From the NCBI GenBank assembly GCA_003343845.1, contig QAKK01000035.1, forward strand, positions 74,911-96,161: a stretch of DNA of 21,251 bases, written 5' to 3'. The position numbers and the translations under genes were made by a program. The notes beneath the pieces are model-generated. The model searched no databases. It was not told where the DNA came from and saw only the letters and a list, made by a program, of their open reading frames with translations. Position 1 is the stretch's first letter, and every line of letters begins with the position of its first letter. The stretch comes from Oscillospiraceae bacterium. Its GTDB lineage: Bacteria > Bacillota > Clostridia > Oscillospirales > CAG-272. Positions 6,667 to 13,783 of this stretch are shown in pieces.

Positions 6667-8118
6667 TCAGCCGATGATTCCGTTGACCGTGACAGGGGTG
6701 ATCGGCAGAACAATCTGCACACCGCCCGCAAGGTTGACATATGCCCATGCGTAAATGGGTATGTCACGCGCAGCCTCCGGAATGCCGGTCAGGTCAACCG
6801 CATAAGTCGTTTCCGTGCCTTCAAACGAATCGGTCAGAACGGCGTACTTCGCGTCGACATTGTCGTCGACCTTTGCGATCATAATGCCGTAGCTTTCGAC
6901 AGCCGCGGCATCATCCACAGTCAATCTGGTGATGTACCGAACCGTCGCATTGCCGTCCTGCCAGATTGCCGCAGTCGTGGATTCCTGCGTGAGATCAACC
7001 GCGATGGCTTTCACGCTGTTCATCGCACCTGCGCCCGGTATATAGTAGTTGTTGGAATTCTTCGGTGCAGCAGGGCTCTTGCCGACAATAACCATAGCAT
7101 AGCTATCGCCGGAGGTTCCGTTTGCATCCTGACCGTCCGAAGTTACCTTACCGCCGTTATAGCAGCCGGTCACTTCAATGCCGTTGGTCTGTGTACGTCC
7201 GATAATGCCGCCAACACCCTGGAAGCCGAACCCCTTTGTAAAACTTGAGAAATCATAGTCCTCAAGCTTTGCAAATGCAACCGTGCCGAAATTGGTGCAT
7301 CCCGAGAACAAGTGCCTGGTCGCGGCATTCTTTTCACCGTAATCAAAACCTGCGATACCGCCGACATCGGCGCAACCGCTTGCATCACTGATCGTCGCCG
7401 TAACAACTCCACGGTTGGTGCACCCAGTCACTGTAATGCTGCCCGTAGTCACATCCGAGCGACCGAGAATACCGCCTACGCCTTTAGAACCGCTGATCGA
7501 TCCAGTGTTTGTGCAGTCAGCAATTTCCAACGTTCCGGAAGCTGCAACAATACGGCCAACGATACCGCCTGTCCCATGCTTTTTGGTGGTGTCAATTACA
7601 TTCCCGGTATACGAAACATTGCACCAGTTCGTGCAGTTGCGGACGATTGCAGAATCTGCGACCTGAGCGATCAGTCCGCCGACATTGCTGCCGGACGACG
7701 TCACATTTCCTTCAATAATCAGATTTTCAATAGTCGCGGGAACAGCACCGTTCTTCGCGACGCGCCCGAACAATGCACAGTTTCCGGCGCTATTTGAAAG
7801 CTCGATGCCGCTGATCGTATGATTCTGACCATCGAAACTGCCGCGGAAAGCGTACTTGGCAGTTCCGATCGGCGTCTGTGCGGAAATGCCGGACATGTCG
7901 ATGTCATTCATCAGACGATAAGCACAATCGCGCACATAAGTGCCCTCATCCGTCTTTGCATTTGCAGCAACGCCTGTTGCAATTGCATACAATTCCTCTG
8001 CGGTCGAGATCTCGTAGATGCCGTCATCCGCGAGCGTACCGACCGCGCCCGTTGCCAGTGCGCATGCGCAGATCAGCGCAGCTGTCAAAAGCAACGAAAC
8101 CAACAGTTTCTTCTTCAT
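6667..8118 (-). CDS. Secreted GLUG-motif repeat protein A
   Basis: 483 residues. A clear signal peptide (MKKKLLVSLLLTAALICACA, cleavage probably near ALATGAVG) directs export. The mature N-terminus begins with YEISTAEELYAIA, a common opener of GLUG-type repeat proteins. The middle has repeated glycine turns (NVGGLIAQ, GTGGIVGR, GVGGILGRS, DVGGIAGF, GVGGIIGRT), expected to form a right-handed beta-solenoid. The last 130 residues form a separate domain (VRYITRLTVDDAAAVESYG, YAWAYVNLAGGVQIVLP). No LPXTG, SLH or dockerin motif is seen, so the anchoring mode is unknown. The start ATG 8118 has AAGGGGTGG upstream; an ATG further up (8154) is less supported. Paralogous to the gene at 8672-10138. Confidence 0.85.
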   Translation of the reverse strand: MKKKLLVSLLLTAALICACALATGAVGTLADDGIYEISTAEELYAIATGVAANAKTDEGTYVRDCAYRLMNDIDMSGISAQTPIGTAKYAFRGSFDGQNHTISGIELSNSAGNCALFGRVAKNGAVPATIENLIIEGNVTSSGSNVGGLIAQVADSAIVRNCTNWCNVSYTGNVIDTTKKHGTGGIVGRIVAASGTLEIADCTNTGSISGSKGVGGILGRSDVTTGSITVTGCTNRGVVTATISDASGCADVGGIAGFDYGEKNAATRHLFSGCTNFGTVAFAKLEDYDFSSFTKGFGFQGVGGIIGRTQTNGIEVTGCYNGGKVTSDGQDANGTSGDSYAMVIVGKSPAAPKNSNNYYIPGAGAMNSVKAIAVDLTQESTTAAIWQDGNATVRYITRLTVDDAAAVESYGIMIAKVDDNVDAKYAVLTDSFEGTETTYAVDLTGIPEAARDIPIYAWAYVNLAGGVQIVLPITPVTVNGIIG

Positions 8119-8417
8119 AGTTCCACCCCTTCGCCAATTCATATTGCTTTGCAATACGATTATTCAATTTTAATCCTATACGCTTTACGGGCAAAAAGCA
8201 AACTTTTTGCACATGATGTGTATTTTTGTGTACACGAATCCACGAAAAGTGTAAAAAACGGCTTATTTTTCAAATGTAATGCCGTGAATATTTGTTCATT
8301 ATGCTGCAATGTTCGTTTATATCTGTATTTATAGTAAACCACAAAACAGACAACAACAATACAAAAAAACAAGGATTTTTGTTGCAGATTTCACAACCCG
8401 CAAATCCGTTCCAATGC
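8119..8417 (-). other. AT-rich intergenic region upstream of GLUG protein A
   Basis: About 300 bp without a gene, much more AT-rich than its surroundings. It must contain the promoter and 5' leader of unit A. A candidate on the reverse strand is TTTACA, 17 bases, TACACA (near 8254-8225), not convincing. Two perfect inverted repeats are visible: TATTGC/GCAATA at 8142-8156, close to the start codon, and GCAAAAAG/CTTTTTGC at 8191-8210. An 11-base motif ATGTGCAAAAA (reverse strand, 8204-8214) recurs upstream of the paralogue. Confidence 0.5.
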
Positions 8418-8458
8418 AAAAAAAGACATCAGCCGCCGTTTGCACGGCGCGGATGCCT
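8418..8458 (-). terminator. Terminator of surface-protein unit B
   Basis: On the reverse strand an outer 7-bp stem (8452-8458 with 8424-8430, one G-U pair) and an inner stem (CGCCGT at 8444-8449 with ACGGCG at 8434-8439) form one hairpin, followed by seven T residues. It isolates unit B from unit A. Confidence 0.88.
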
Positions 8459-8493
8459 CTTTTCTGATATGAATAACCGGTGCGGCGCGGTCG

Positions 8494-8655
8494 TCAGCTC
8501 CAGATTTCCCGCCAGTCGATCTCGACTCTTGCGCCGGTGAATGAATTCAGGCTGCCGATCTCCTCCAGGGCTTCATCGCCGCTGGTCAGCAGAATATCAT
8601 TCGCCGCCAGCGTGACAAGCTCCAGCGTCGGCTGTTCGTATTTTCTGGTTTTCAT
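8494..8655 (-). CDS. Small protein B, 53 residues, paired with GLUG surface protein
   Basis: Paralogue of the small protein at 6486-6650: the first 27 residues (MKTRKYEQPTLELV through TSGD) are identical and the tail is different (EALEEIGSLNSFTGARVEID, then WREIWS). The start ATG 8655 has the same GGGAGG site and the same 16-base spacing after the large gene's stop. There is no signal peptide and no Cys. It is followed by its own terminator. Function unknown; the duplicated coupling with the GLUG gene argues that it is a real protein. Confidence 0.75.
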   Translation of the reverse strand: MKTRKYEQPTLELVTLAANDILLTSGDEALEEIGSLNSFTGARVEIDWREIWS

Positions 8656-8671
8656 CTCAGTTTCCTCCCTT

Positions 8672-10138
8672 TCAGCCGATGATTCCGTTGACTGTGACAG
8701 GGGCGACCGGCAGAACAATCTGCACACCGCCCGCAAGGTTGACATATGCCCATGCGTAAATGTTTATGTCACGCGCAGCCTCCGGAATGCCGACAAGGTC
8801 AACCGCATAGGTCGTTTCCGTGCCTTCAAAAGAATCGGTCAGAACGGCGTACTTCACGTCGACTTTGTCATCGACCTTTGCGATCATGATGCCGTAGCTT
8901 TCGACAGCCGCGGCATCATCCACAGTCAATCTGGTGATGTACCGAACCGTCGCATTGCCGTCCTGCCAGATTGCCGCAGTCGTGGATTCCTGCGTGAGAT
9001 CAACCGCGATGGCGTTCACGCTATTCATCGCGCCCGCGCCAGGCTTGTAATAGTTGTTGGAATTCGTCGGCGCGGCAGGGCTTCTGCCGACGATGGCCAT
9101 GGCATAATCGGCGCCGGGATTTCCGTCTGCATCCTGCCCGTCCGAGGTCACGGTGCCGCCGTTATAGCAGCCGGTCACTTCAATGCCGTTGGTCTGTGTA
9201 CGTCCGAGAATGCCGCCCACGCCCTGATAGCCGATGCCCTTCGTGAAGTTCGAGAAATCCTTGCCCTCGAGCTTGGCAAATGCGACGCTGCCGAGGTTGA
9301 TGCAGCCCGAGAAAACGTGGTTGGTCGCCGCCTTGACACTCAGGTCAAAGCCGGCAATGCCGCCGACATCCGCATAGCCTCTCTCGTCGCCGATGGTCGC
9401 CGTGACATTGCCCGTATTGACACAGCCGGTCACCGTGACGGAGCCTTCCGTAATATCCGAACGACCGAGAATACCGCCCACGCATTTGGAGCCGAGGACA
9501 TCGCCTTCGTTGCGGCAGTTTGTGATGACAAGCGTGCCCGTTTGCGTGCTGCCGACCGAAGGCGTGCCTTTTGTTGCCTTGCCGCCTGCATGACCGACCA
9601 CACCGCCGACGCCGTATGCCGTTGCTGTGCCCGTATAGGTCACGGTGCAGCGATTGACACAGTTTTCGATTGCGGCGCCCGACGCGACAAGTCCGACAAT
9701 GCCGCCGACATAAGCGCCGCCTGATGTCACGATGCCCTCAACGGTCAGATCGGTAATTGTGGCATCGGCAACTCTGCCGAACAGACCCCAGTAGTTGCCG
9801 GAAGCGCCCTCGGCGGGAACAAGGTTCAGATTGTAGATCCTATGCCCGCCGCCGTCAAAAGTGCCCGCAAAAGCATTGGACGAATTTGCGCCGATCGGGA
9901 CCATATCCGTGATCCCGGACATATCAATATCCTTTGTCAGCCGATAAGAAGCCTTGCGGGCAGCGCCGTAGCCCGATTGCTTGTCGGCGATCAGATGTGC
10001 CAGATCGCGCAATTCCTTTGCGGTCGAGATCTCGTAGACACCGTCGTCCGCGGGCGTGCCGACCGCGCTTGCTGCCAGTGCGCATGCGCAGATCAGTGCA
10101 ACCGTCACAAGCAGCGAAGCAAACAATTTCTTTTGCAT
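8672..10138 (-). CDS. Secreted GLUG-motif repeat protein B
   Basis: 488 residues with a signal peptide (MQKKLFASLLVTVALICACA), the opener YEISTAKELRDLA, and GLUG-like glycine turns in the middle (YVGGIVGLV, GVGGVVGHAG, CVGGILGRS, DVGGIAGF, GVGGILGRT). The C-terminal 130 residues are nearly identical to protein A, while the N-terminal repeat region shares the plan but is clearly diverged. The start is ATG 10138 behind AGGAGG. No anchoring motif is visible. The family is known from bacterial surface proteins; a role in surface display or adhesion is inference. Arranged head to tail with unit A on the same strand. Confidence 0.87.
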   Translation of the reverse strand: MQKKLFASLLVTVALICACALAASAVGTPADDGVYEISTAKELRDLAHLIADKQSGYGAARKASYRLTKDIDMSGITDMVPIGANSSNAFAGTFDGGGHRIYNLNLVPAEGASGNYWGLFGRVADATITDLTVEGIVTSGGAYVGGIVGLVASGAAIENCVNRCTVTYTGTATAYGVGGVVGHAGGKATKGTPSVGSTQTGTLVITNCRNEGDVLGSKCVGGILGRSDITEGSVTVTGCVNTGNVTATIGDERGYADVGGIAGFDLSVKAATNHVFSGCINLGSVAFAKLEGKDFSNFTKGIGYQGVGGILGRTQTNGIEVTGCYNGGTVTSDGQDADGNPGADYAMAIVGRSPAAPTNSNNYYKPGAGAMNSVNAIAVDLTQESTTAAIWQDGNATVRYITRLTVDDAAAVESYGIMIAKVDDKVDVKYAVLTDSFEGTETTYAVDLVGIPEAARDINIYAWAYVNLAGGVQIVLPVAPVTVNGIIG

Positions 10139-10258
10139 GCTTTCTTCCTCCTATGTCTGTAAAAATGATCCGTGTAGAAATTTCCAATTTCATGTTAACC
10201 GAAACCGGCATGCAATGCAATGCCATAACCGATACAATTTTTGCACATTTCGAAAATG

Positions 10259-10293
10259 AAAAAAGGAGCATTTTTGCAAAATGCTCCTTTTTT
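10259..10293. terminator. Terminator between birA and GLUG unit B (works on both strands)
   Basis: A 15-bp stem (10259-10273 with 10279-10293) has A6 on one side and T6 on the other, so it terminates in either direction. It overlaps the birA stop codon and ends the bioY-birA transcript. Confidence 0.92.
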
Positions 10294-11261
10294 CATATGG
10301 CTCTTGTGGAGACCTCCCCGGCGGCGAGGTCTTCCCGGCTGCCGTCCGGATAAACCACATGCAGATGAAAATCGCGGTCGATGCCGAGCGCCGTCGCCGG
10401 GATACGCGTGCCGCCGCGCAGCACCTCGATCTGCCGCCCGGTCAGCAGGCTGCGGGACACATAGTCGTCGTAAAACGATTTTTCCGTCAGATGCGGATAC
10501 AGCGCGAAAAATTCGTCCAGCACGGCAGCGGCAAGCGGCGCACGCAGGGCTTCCCCGCCCTTCTCCCGCAGCGCGCCCGCGATGCCCGCAAGCTCGGGCG
10601 GGAATCCGCCTTCCGGCGGGCAGATATTGATGCCGATGCCGAGAATGGCATAGCGCAGACCGCCGTTTTCAAGGTCGAGCGCCCCCTCGGTCAGGATGCC
10701 GCAGACTTTTCGTTCGTCCACATACACATCGTTGACCCACTTGATCTTCGTCTCGCAGCCCGCCACGCGCTCGATGGCGCGGGCAACCGCGACGGCAGCC
10801 GCCGTGGTGATCAGCAGCGAATCGCCCATTGCCAGCGCCGGGCGCAGCAGGATGCTCATATACAGCCCCGTACCGGCAGGCGACAGAAAGGACTTGCCGC
10901 TGCGCCCCCGCCCGGCAGTCTGCGCGGCGGCGATCACGACCGTTCCCTCGGGGGCGCCGTCCTCGGCAAGCGCGCGGACGCGGGTATTGGTGGAATCGGT
11001 GCTTTGCAGCGCGGTGAGCGCAAGCCCGTCGGCATGCAGATGCGCCGCGACCGCTGCCGCCGTGAGTCTGCCGTCATCGGCATGCAGCGTGTAACCGCCA
11101 CGCGTCACGGCGTCGATCACATAGCCTTCGTCGCGCAGCGCGCAGATCGCCTTCCACACCGCGGCGCGGCTGACGCCCGCGCGTTCTGCCATCTGCGCGC
11201 CCGAAACCGCCGTACCCTTTGCCGCGGTCAGAGCCGCAAGGATCGTTTCTTTCGTTGTCAA
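10293..11261 (-). CDS. birA: Biotin-[acetyl-CoA-carboxylase] ligase / biotin repressor BirA
   Basis: 322 residues, bifunctional type. Residues 1 to about 60 are a winged helix-turn-helix (GAQMAERAGVSRAAVWKAI), which binds the biotin operator. The catalytic domain follows with GRGRSGKSF (biotinyl-AMP loop) and KWVNDVY, containing the conserved lysine; the C-terminal SH3-like domain includes VVYPDGSREDLAAGEV. It activates biotin with ATP, biotinylates carrier proteins of carboxylases, and when loaded with biotinyl-AMP represses its operon. The start is TTG 11261, 10 bases after the bioY stop, with GAGGTG before it; no ATG is available in frame. A matching BirA operator lies upstream of bioY (11857-11891), consistent with autoregulation. 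Confidence 0.95.
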   Translation of the reverse strand: MTTKETILAALTAAKGTAVSGAQMAERAGVSRAAVWKAICALRDEGYVIDAVTRGGYTLHADDGRLTAAAVAAHLHADGLALTALQSTDSTNTRVRALAEDGAPEGTVVIAAAQTAGRGRSGKSFLSPAGTGLYMSILLRPALAMGDSLLITTAAAVAVARAIERVAGCETKIKWVNDVYVDERKVCGILTEGALDLENGGLRYAILGIGINICPPEGGFPPELAGIAGALREKGGEALRAPLAAAVLDEFFALYPHLTEKSFYDDYVSRSLLTGRQIEVLRGGTRIPATALGIDRDFHLHVVYPDGSREDLAAGEVSTRAI

Positions 11262-11271
11262 ATGTCACACC

Positions 11272-11808
11272 TCACAGAACCAGTACTTTTTTCAGCCGAC
11301 GCACCAACAGCGTTGCCAGCGCCATCTTGATCAGATCAAACGGGATGAACGGAAACACGCATTTTGCCATGATCGCAAGGAATGCCGCGTCGCCGCCCCC
11401 GCTGACCGCGAGAACATAGAACCACACCGTGCCAAACAGATAGCAGACGGCAACGCCCGCACACATGGAGAGAAACAGCGAGATCACGCCGTCACCGAAC
11501 GCGCGGAGGAGCAGCCCGGTGACCAGCGCCGCAAACAGGAAACCGACAAGATACCCGCCGGTCGTCCCCGCGAGCACGCCGATGCCGCCGCGAAAGCCCG
11601 AAAACACCGGCAGCCCCACGCAGCCGAGCGCGAGGTATAGCGCAACGGATGCAAGCCCGCGGCGCATGCCGAGCAGACCGACCGCCGCCATGACCGCAAA
11701 GGTCTGCATGGTGAACGGCACGGCGCCGGGCACGGTGATCCAGGTGCAGACCGCGATGAGTGCCGCAAACAGCGCAATGTAACAGAGATTTTTGACTTTT
11801 GTATGCAT
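11272..11808 (-). CDS. bioY: Biotin transporter BioY (ECF S component)
   Basis: A 178-residue, very hydrophobic membrane protein with about six transmembrane helices. Family signatures include the ITVPGAVPFTMQTFAV segment near the N-terminus and GTTGGYLVGFLFAA mid-protein. It binds biotin and imports it, usually with the shared EcfAA'T energising module, which is not in this window. The start ATG 11808 was chosen over upstream ATGs because CGGAGG precedes it and the promoter -10 is at 11837-11842. It is cotranscribed with birA. No biotin synthesis gene is in the window, so the organism may depend on uptake (inference). Confidence 0.95.
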   Translation of the reverse strand: MHTKVKNLCYIALFAALIAVCTWITVPGAVPFTMQTFAVMAAVGLLGMRRGLASVALYLALGCVGLPVFSGFRGGIGVLAGTTGGYLVGFLFAALVTGLLLRAFGDGVISLFLSMCAGVAVCYLFGTVWFYVLAVSGGGDAAFLAIMAKCVFPFIPFDLIKMALATLLVRRLKKVLVL

Positions 11809-11836
11809 GAAAAAACGCCTCCGTGAAGTTTTCTCC

Positions 11837-11865
11837 ATTGTAACAGAAAACAAAAGAATTGTCAA
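11837..11865 (-). promoter_or_regulatory. Promoter of bioY-birA
   Basis: On the reverse strand a perfect TTGACA (11860-11865), a 17-base spacer, and TACAAT (11837-11842). The -35 box sits inside one arm of the BirA operator, so bound BirA would block RNA polymerase. Confidence 0.92.
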
Positions 11866-11891
11866 CCTAAAATAAAGAAAGGTTGACAATT
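11857..11891 (-). promoter_or_regulatory. BirA operator
   Basis: A perfect 12-bp inverted repeat, AATTGTCAACCT (11857-11868) and AGGTTGACAATT (11880-11891), spaced by 11 bases. The core TTGTCAACC ... GGTTGACAA fits the known Firmicute biotin-repressor box (TTGTTAACC-N-GGTTAACAA type). It overlaps the bioY promoter and begins 5 bases after the stop of the preceding DUF896 gene. Confidence 0.93.
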
Positions 11892-11896
11892 CGGCG

Positions 11897-12112
11897 TTAT
11901 TCTGTTTTGGATTCCTTCTTCGGCAGATGCTCCTTCGTGCCGTCCGGGCGGACGATCACGGTGTGATCCAGCTGCACACCGAAGGAAGCGCGGATCTCGG
12001 CGATGTACTCGGCGCGCAGCGCCGCTTGTTCGTCCAGCTCCGCGCGGCTCAGCGACTCGGTCTTTGCCTTGCGTGCCAGTGCGTTGATGCGGTCCAGCTT
12101 TTCCTTTTCCAT
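11897..12112 (-). CDS. DUF896 (YnzC/UPF0291) family small protein
   Basis: 71 residues. The layout MEKEKLDRINALARKAKTE, LSRAELDEQAALRAEYI and then an RASFGVQLD-x5-RPDGTKEHL tail is the DUF896/YnzC signature. Members are short helical-hairpin cytosolic proteins of Firmicutes; B. subtilis paralogues include SOS-linked YneB-operon neighbours, but no biochemical role is settled. The start ATG 12112 is 4 bases after the aminotransferase TGA, so it is the tail gene of that operon. There is no separate terminator before bioY apart from the BirA inverted repeat. Confidence 0.9.
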   Translation of the reverse strand: MEKEKLDRINALARKAKTESLSRAELDEQAALRAEYIAEIRASFGVQLDHTVIVRPDGTKEHLPKKESKTE

Positions 12113-12116
12113 GCCG

Positions 12117-13286
12117 TCACCCCGTAATATCCGCGAGGAACGCCTCCATGCGGTTCAGCGCTTCCTCCAGATGATCGATCGAATAGGCATACGAGATGCG
12201 GGCAAAGCCCTCGCTCCCCGCGCCGAACGCGCTCCCGGGCACGATCGCAACGCCGCGCTCGTTCATCAGCCGCTCACAGAAGGTCTCGCTCTTCATGCCG
12301 TACCCGCTGATGCAGGGGAACACATAGAATGCGCCCTCCGGCTCAAAGCAGGGGATGTTCATTTTCTCCAGGCGATTGGTGACATACGTCCGACGGAAGT
12401 TGTACTGCTCCTTCATGTACTCGATGTCCGCGTCGCCGTGGTTGACCGCCTCAACACCCGCAAACTGCGATGCCGTAGAGGCACACATGATGCCGTACTG
12501 ATGCAGCTTCAGCATCTGCTTGATGATCGGCGCGGGCGCGCAGCTGTAGCCGAGGCGCCAACCGGTCATGGCATACGCCTTGGAGAAGCCGTTGACCACA
12601 ATGGTGCGCTCCCACATGCCGGGGAGCGTGGCGATCGAGCAGTGCGTCTGTCCATAGGTCAGCTCGGCATAGATCTCGTCCGAGAGGACGAGCATCTCGT
12701 GCGCCCGCACGAGGGGAGCGATCTTCTCAAGGTCCGCGCGCGTCATGATCGCACCGGTCGGATTGTTGGGGTAAGAAAGCACCAGCATCTTGGTGCGGGG
12801 GGTGATCAGCGGCTCAAGCAGCGCAGGCGTGACCTTGAACTTGTCCTCCGCCTTCGTGTAGAGCGGCACGGCAACGCCGCCCATCATCTCGATCAACGGC
12901 GCGTAACAGACAAAGCAGGGCTCGGGCACAATGACCTCATCGCCCGGGTCGATCACGGCGCGGAACGCCATGTCAATGGCTTCACTGCCGCCGACCGTGA
13001 CGAAGATCTCATCCTCCGCACGGTAGCGCAGCCCGAACCGGCGGTCAAGATAGGCGGAAATGCCTGCGCGCAGCTCGGGAAGTCCGCTGTTGGAGGTATA
13101 GTAGGTCTTGTTTTTGACGATGGAATCCACCGCCGCATTGGAAATGTGGTAGGGCGTCGGAAAATCCGGCTGTCCGACGGTGAGCGAGATCACGTCCTTG
13201 CGTCCGCTGAGCATATCAAAGAACTTGCGGATGCCGGAGGGCTTGATCGTCTGCACCTTGTTTGAAAGCAGTGTAGAATAATCCAT
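12117..13286 (-). CDS. Pyridoxal-phosphate aminotransferase, class I/II
   Basis: 389 residues, fold type I aminotransferase. SLTVGQPDFPTP near the N-terminus, SYPNNPTGAIM in the middle, DEIYAELTYG, and GFSKAYAMTGWRLGY with the PLP lysine at Lys236 are all intact. This is the AspC/PatA-like group that transfers amino groups between amino acids and 2-oxo acids; specificity cannot be decided (aspartate, aromatic or alanine). The ATG overlaps the TGA of the upstream Lrp-like gene by one base (TGATG), implying translational coupling and suggesting that the regulator controls its own enzyme partner. Lrp-aminotransferase pairs of this kind are common in Clostridia. Confidence 0.93.
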   Translation of the reverse strand: MDYSTLLSNKVQTIKPSGIRKFFDMLSGRKDVISLTVGQPDFPTPYHISNAAVDSIVKNKTYYTSNSGLPELRAGISAYLDRRFGLRYRAEDEIFVTVGGSEAIDMAFRAVIDPGDEVIVPEPCFVCYAPLIEMMGGVAVPLYTKAEDKFKVTPALLEPLITPRTKMLVLSYPNNPTGAIMTRADLEKIAPLVRAHEMLVLSDEIYAELTYGQTHCSIATLPGMWERTIVVNGFSKAYAMTGWRLGYSCAPAPIIKQMLKLHQYGIMCASTASQFAGVEAVNHGDADIEYMKEQYNFRRTYVTNRLEKMNIPCFEPEGAFYVFPCISGYGMKSETFCERLMNERGVAIVPGSAFGAGSEGFARISYAYSIDHLEEALNRMEAFLADITG

Positions 13287-13765
13287 CAGTTGCAGTTGCC
13301 TCGCTCATCAAAATTTGCGGGGCCGTAGATGACGCCCTTGTCCTTGTACTTGCGCAGCACGAAGTGCGTCGCGGTGGAAAGCACCGCTTCAAGCGGCGCC
13401 AGCCGCTGCGCGACAAAGAGCGCGACCTCGCGGATGGTCTTGCCCTCGAGGATAACGCACAGGTCATACGCGCCCGACATCAGGTAGACGCTCTGCACCT
13501 CGGGGTAGTTATAGATGCGCTCGGCAATTGCGTCAAAGCCGCGATTGTACTGCGGCGTGACCTTCAGCTCAATGAGCGCGGTGGCATATTCGCGGTCGGT
13601 CTTGTCCCAGTCCACGATCGCCTTGTAGCCGAGGATGACGCCGTCCGCCTCAAACTTCTGAATCATATCGCGGATCTCGCCCTCTTCCTTATCCAGCATC
13701 AGGGCGATCTGCTTTGCGGTGAGTCTGCCGTCCGCCTCCAGCATTTCAAGAATCTTTCTGTCCAT
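13286..13765 (-). CDS. Lrp/AsnC family transcriptional regulator
   Basis: 159 residues. The N-terminal helix-turn-helix is at about residues 1-60 (MDRKILEMLEADGRLTAKQI, KFEADGVILGYKAIVDW), and the C-terminal ligand-sensing RAM domain includes YPEVQSVYLMSGAYDLCVIL. Lrp-type proteins form octamers that respond to amino acids. It lies between the MutS-like gene (18-base gap) and the aminotransferase (1-base overlap), so its likely target is this operon or amino-acid metabolism generally (inference). The ribosome binding site before ATG 13765 is weak, consistent with coupling to the upstream gene. Confidence 0.93.
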   Translation of the reverse strand: MDRKILEMLEADGRLTAKQIALMLDKEEGEIRDMIQKFEADGVILGYKAIVDWDKTDREYATALIELKVTPQYNRGFDAIAERIYNYPEVQSVYLMSGAYDLCVILEGKTIREVALFVAQRLAPLEAVLSTATHFVLRKYKDKGVIYGPANFDERGNCN

Positions 13766-13783
13766 TCTGCATTCCCGGGAGAC

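Noticed and set aside
8191..8210. Inverted repeat GCAAAAAG/CTTTTTGC as a terminator
   Set aside because: Stem is mostly A-T, there is no T-run after it, and it lies in the leader or promoter region of GLUG gene A rather than after a gene.
6486..8655. Calling the small proteins RiPP precursors
   Set aside because: No modification enzyme, leader peptidase or exporter in the window, and no Cys/Ser/Thr-rich core; left as a hypothesis only.
8480..9724. Forward ORF of 414 codons opposite GLUG protein B
   Set aside because: Antisense shadow; the reverse frame has a signal peptide, ribosome binding site and paralogue. The similar forward ORF near 6607-7248 is the matching shadow in copy A.
12003..13265. 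Forward ORF of 420 codons opposite the aminotransferase
   Set aside because: Antisense shadow; the reverse gene has all PLP-enzyme motifs and operon spacing.
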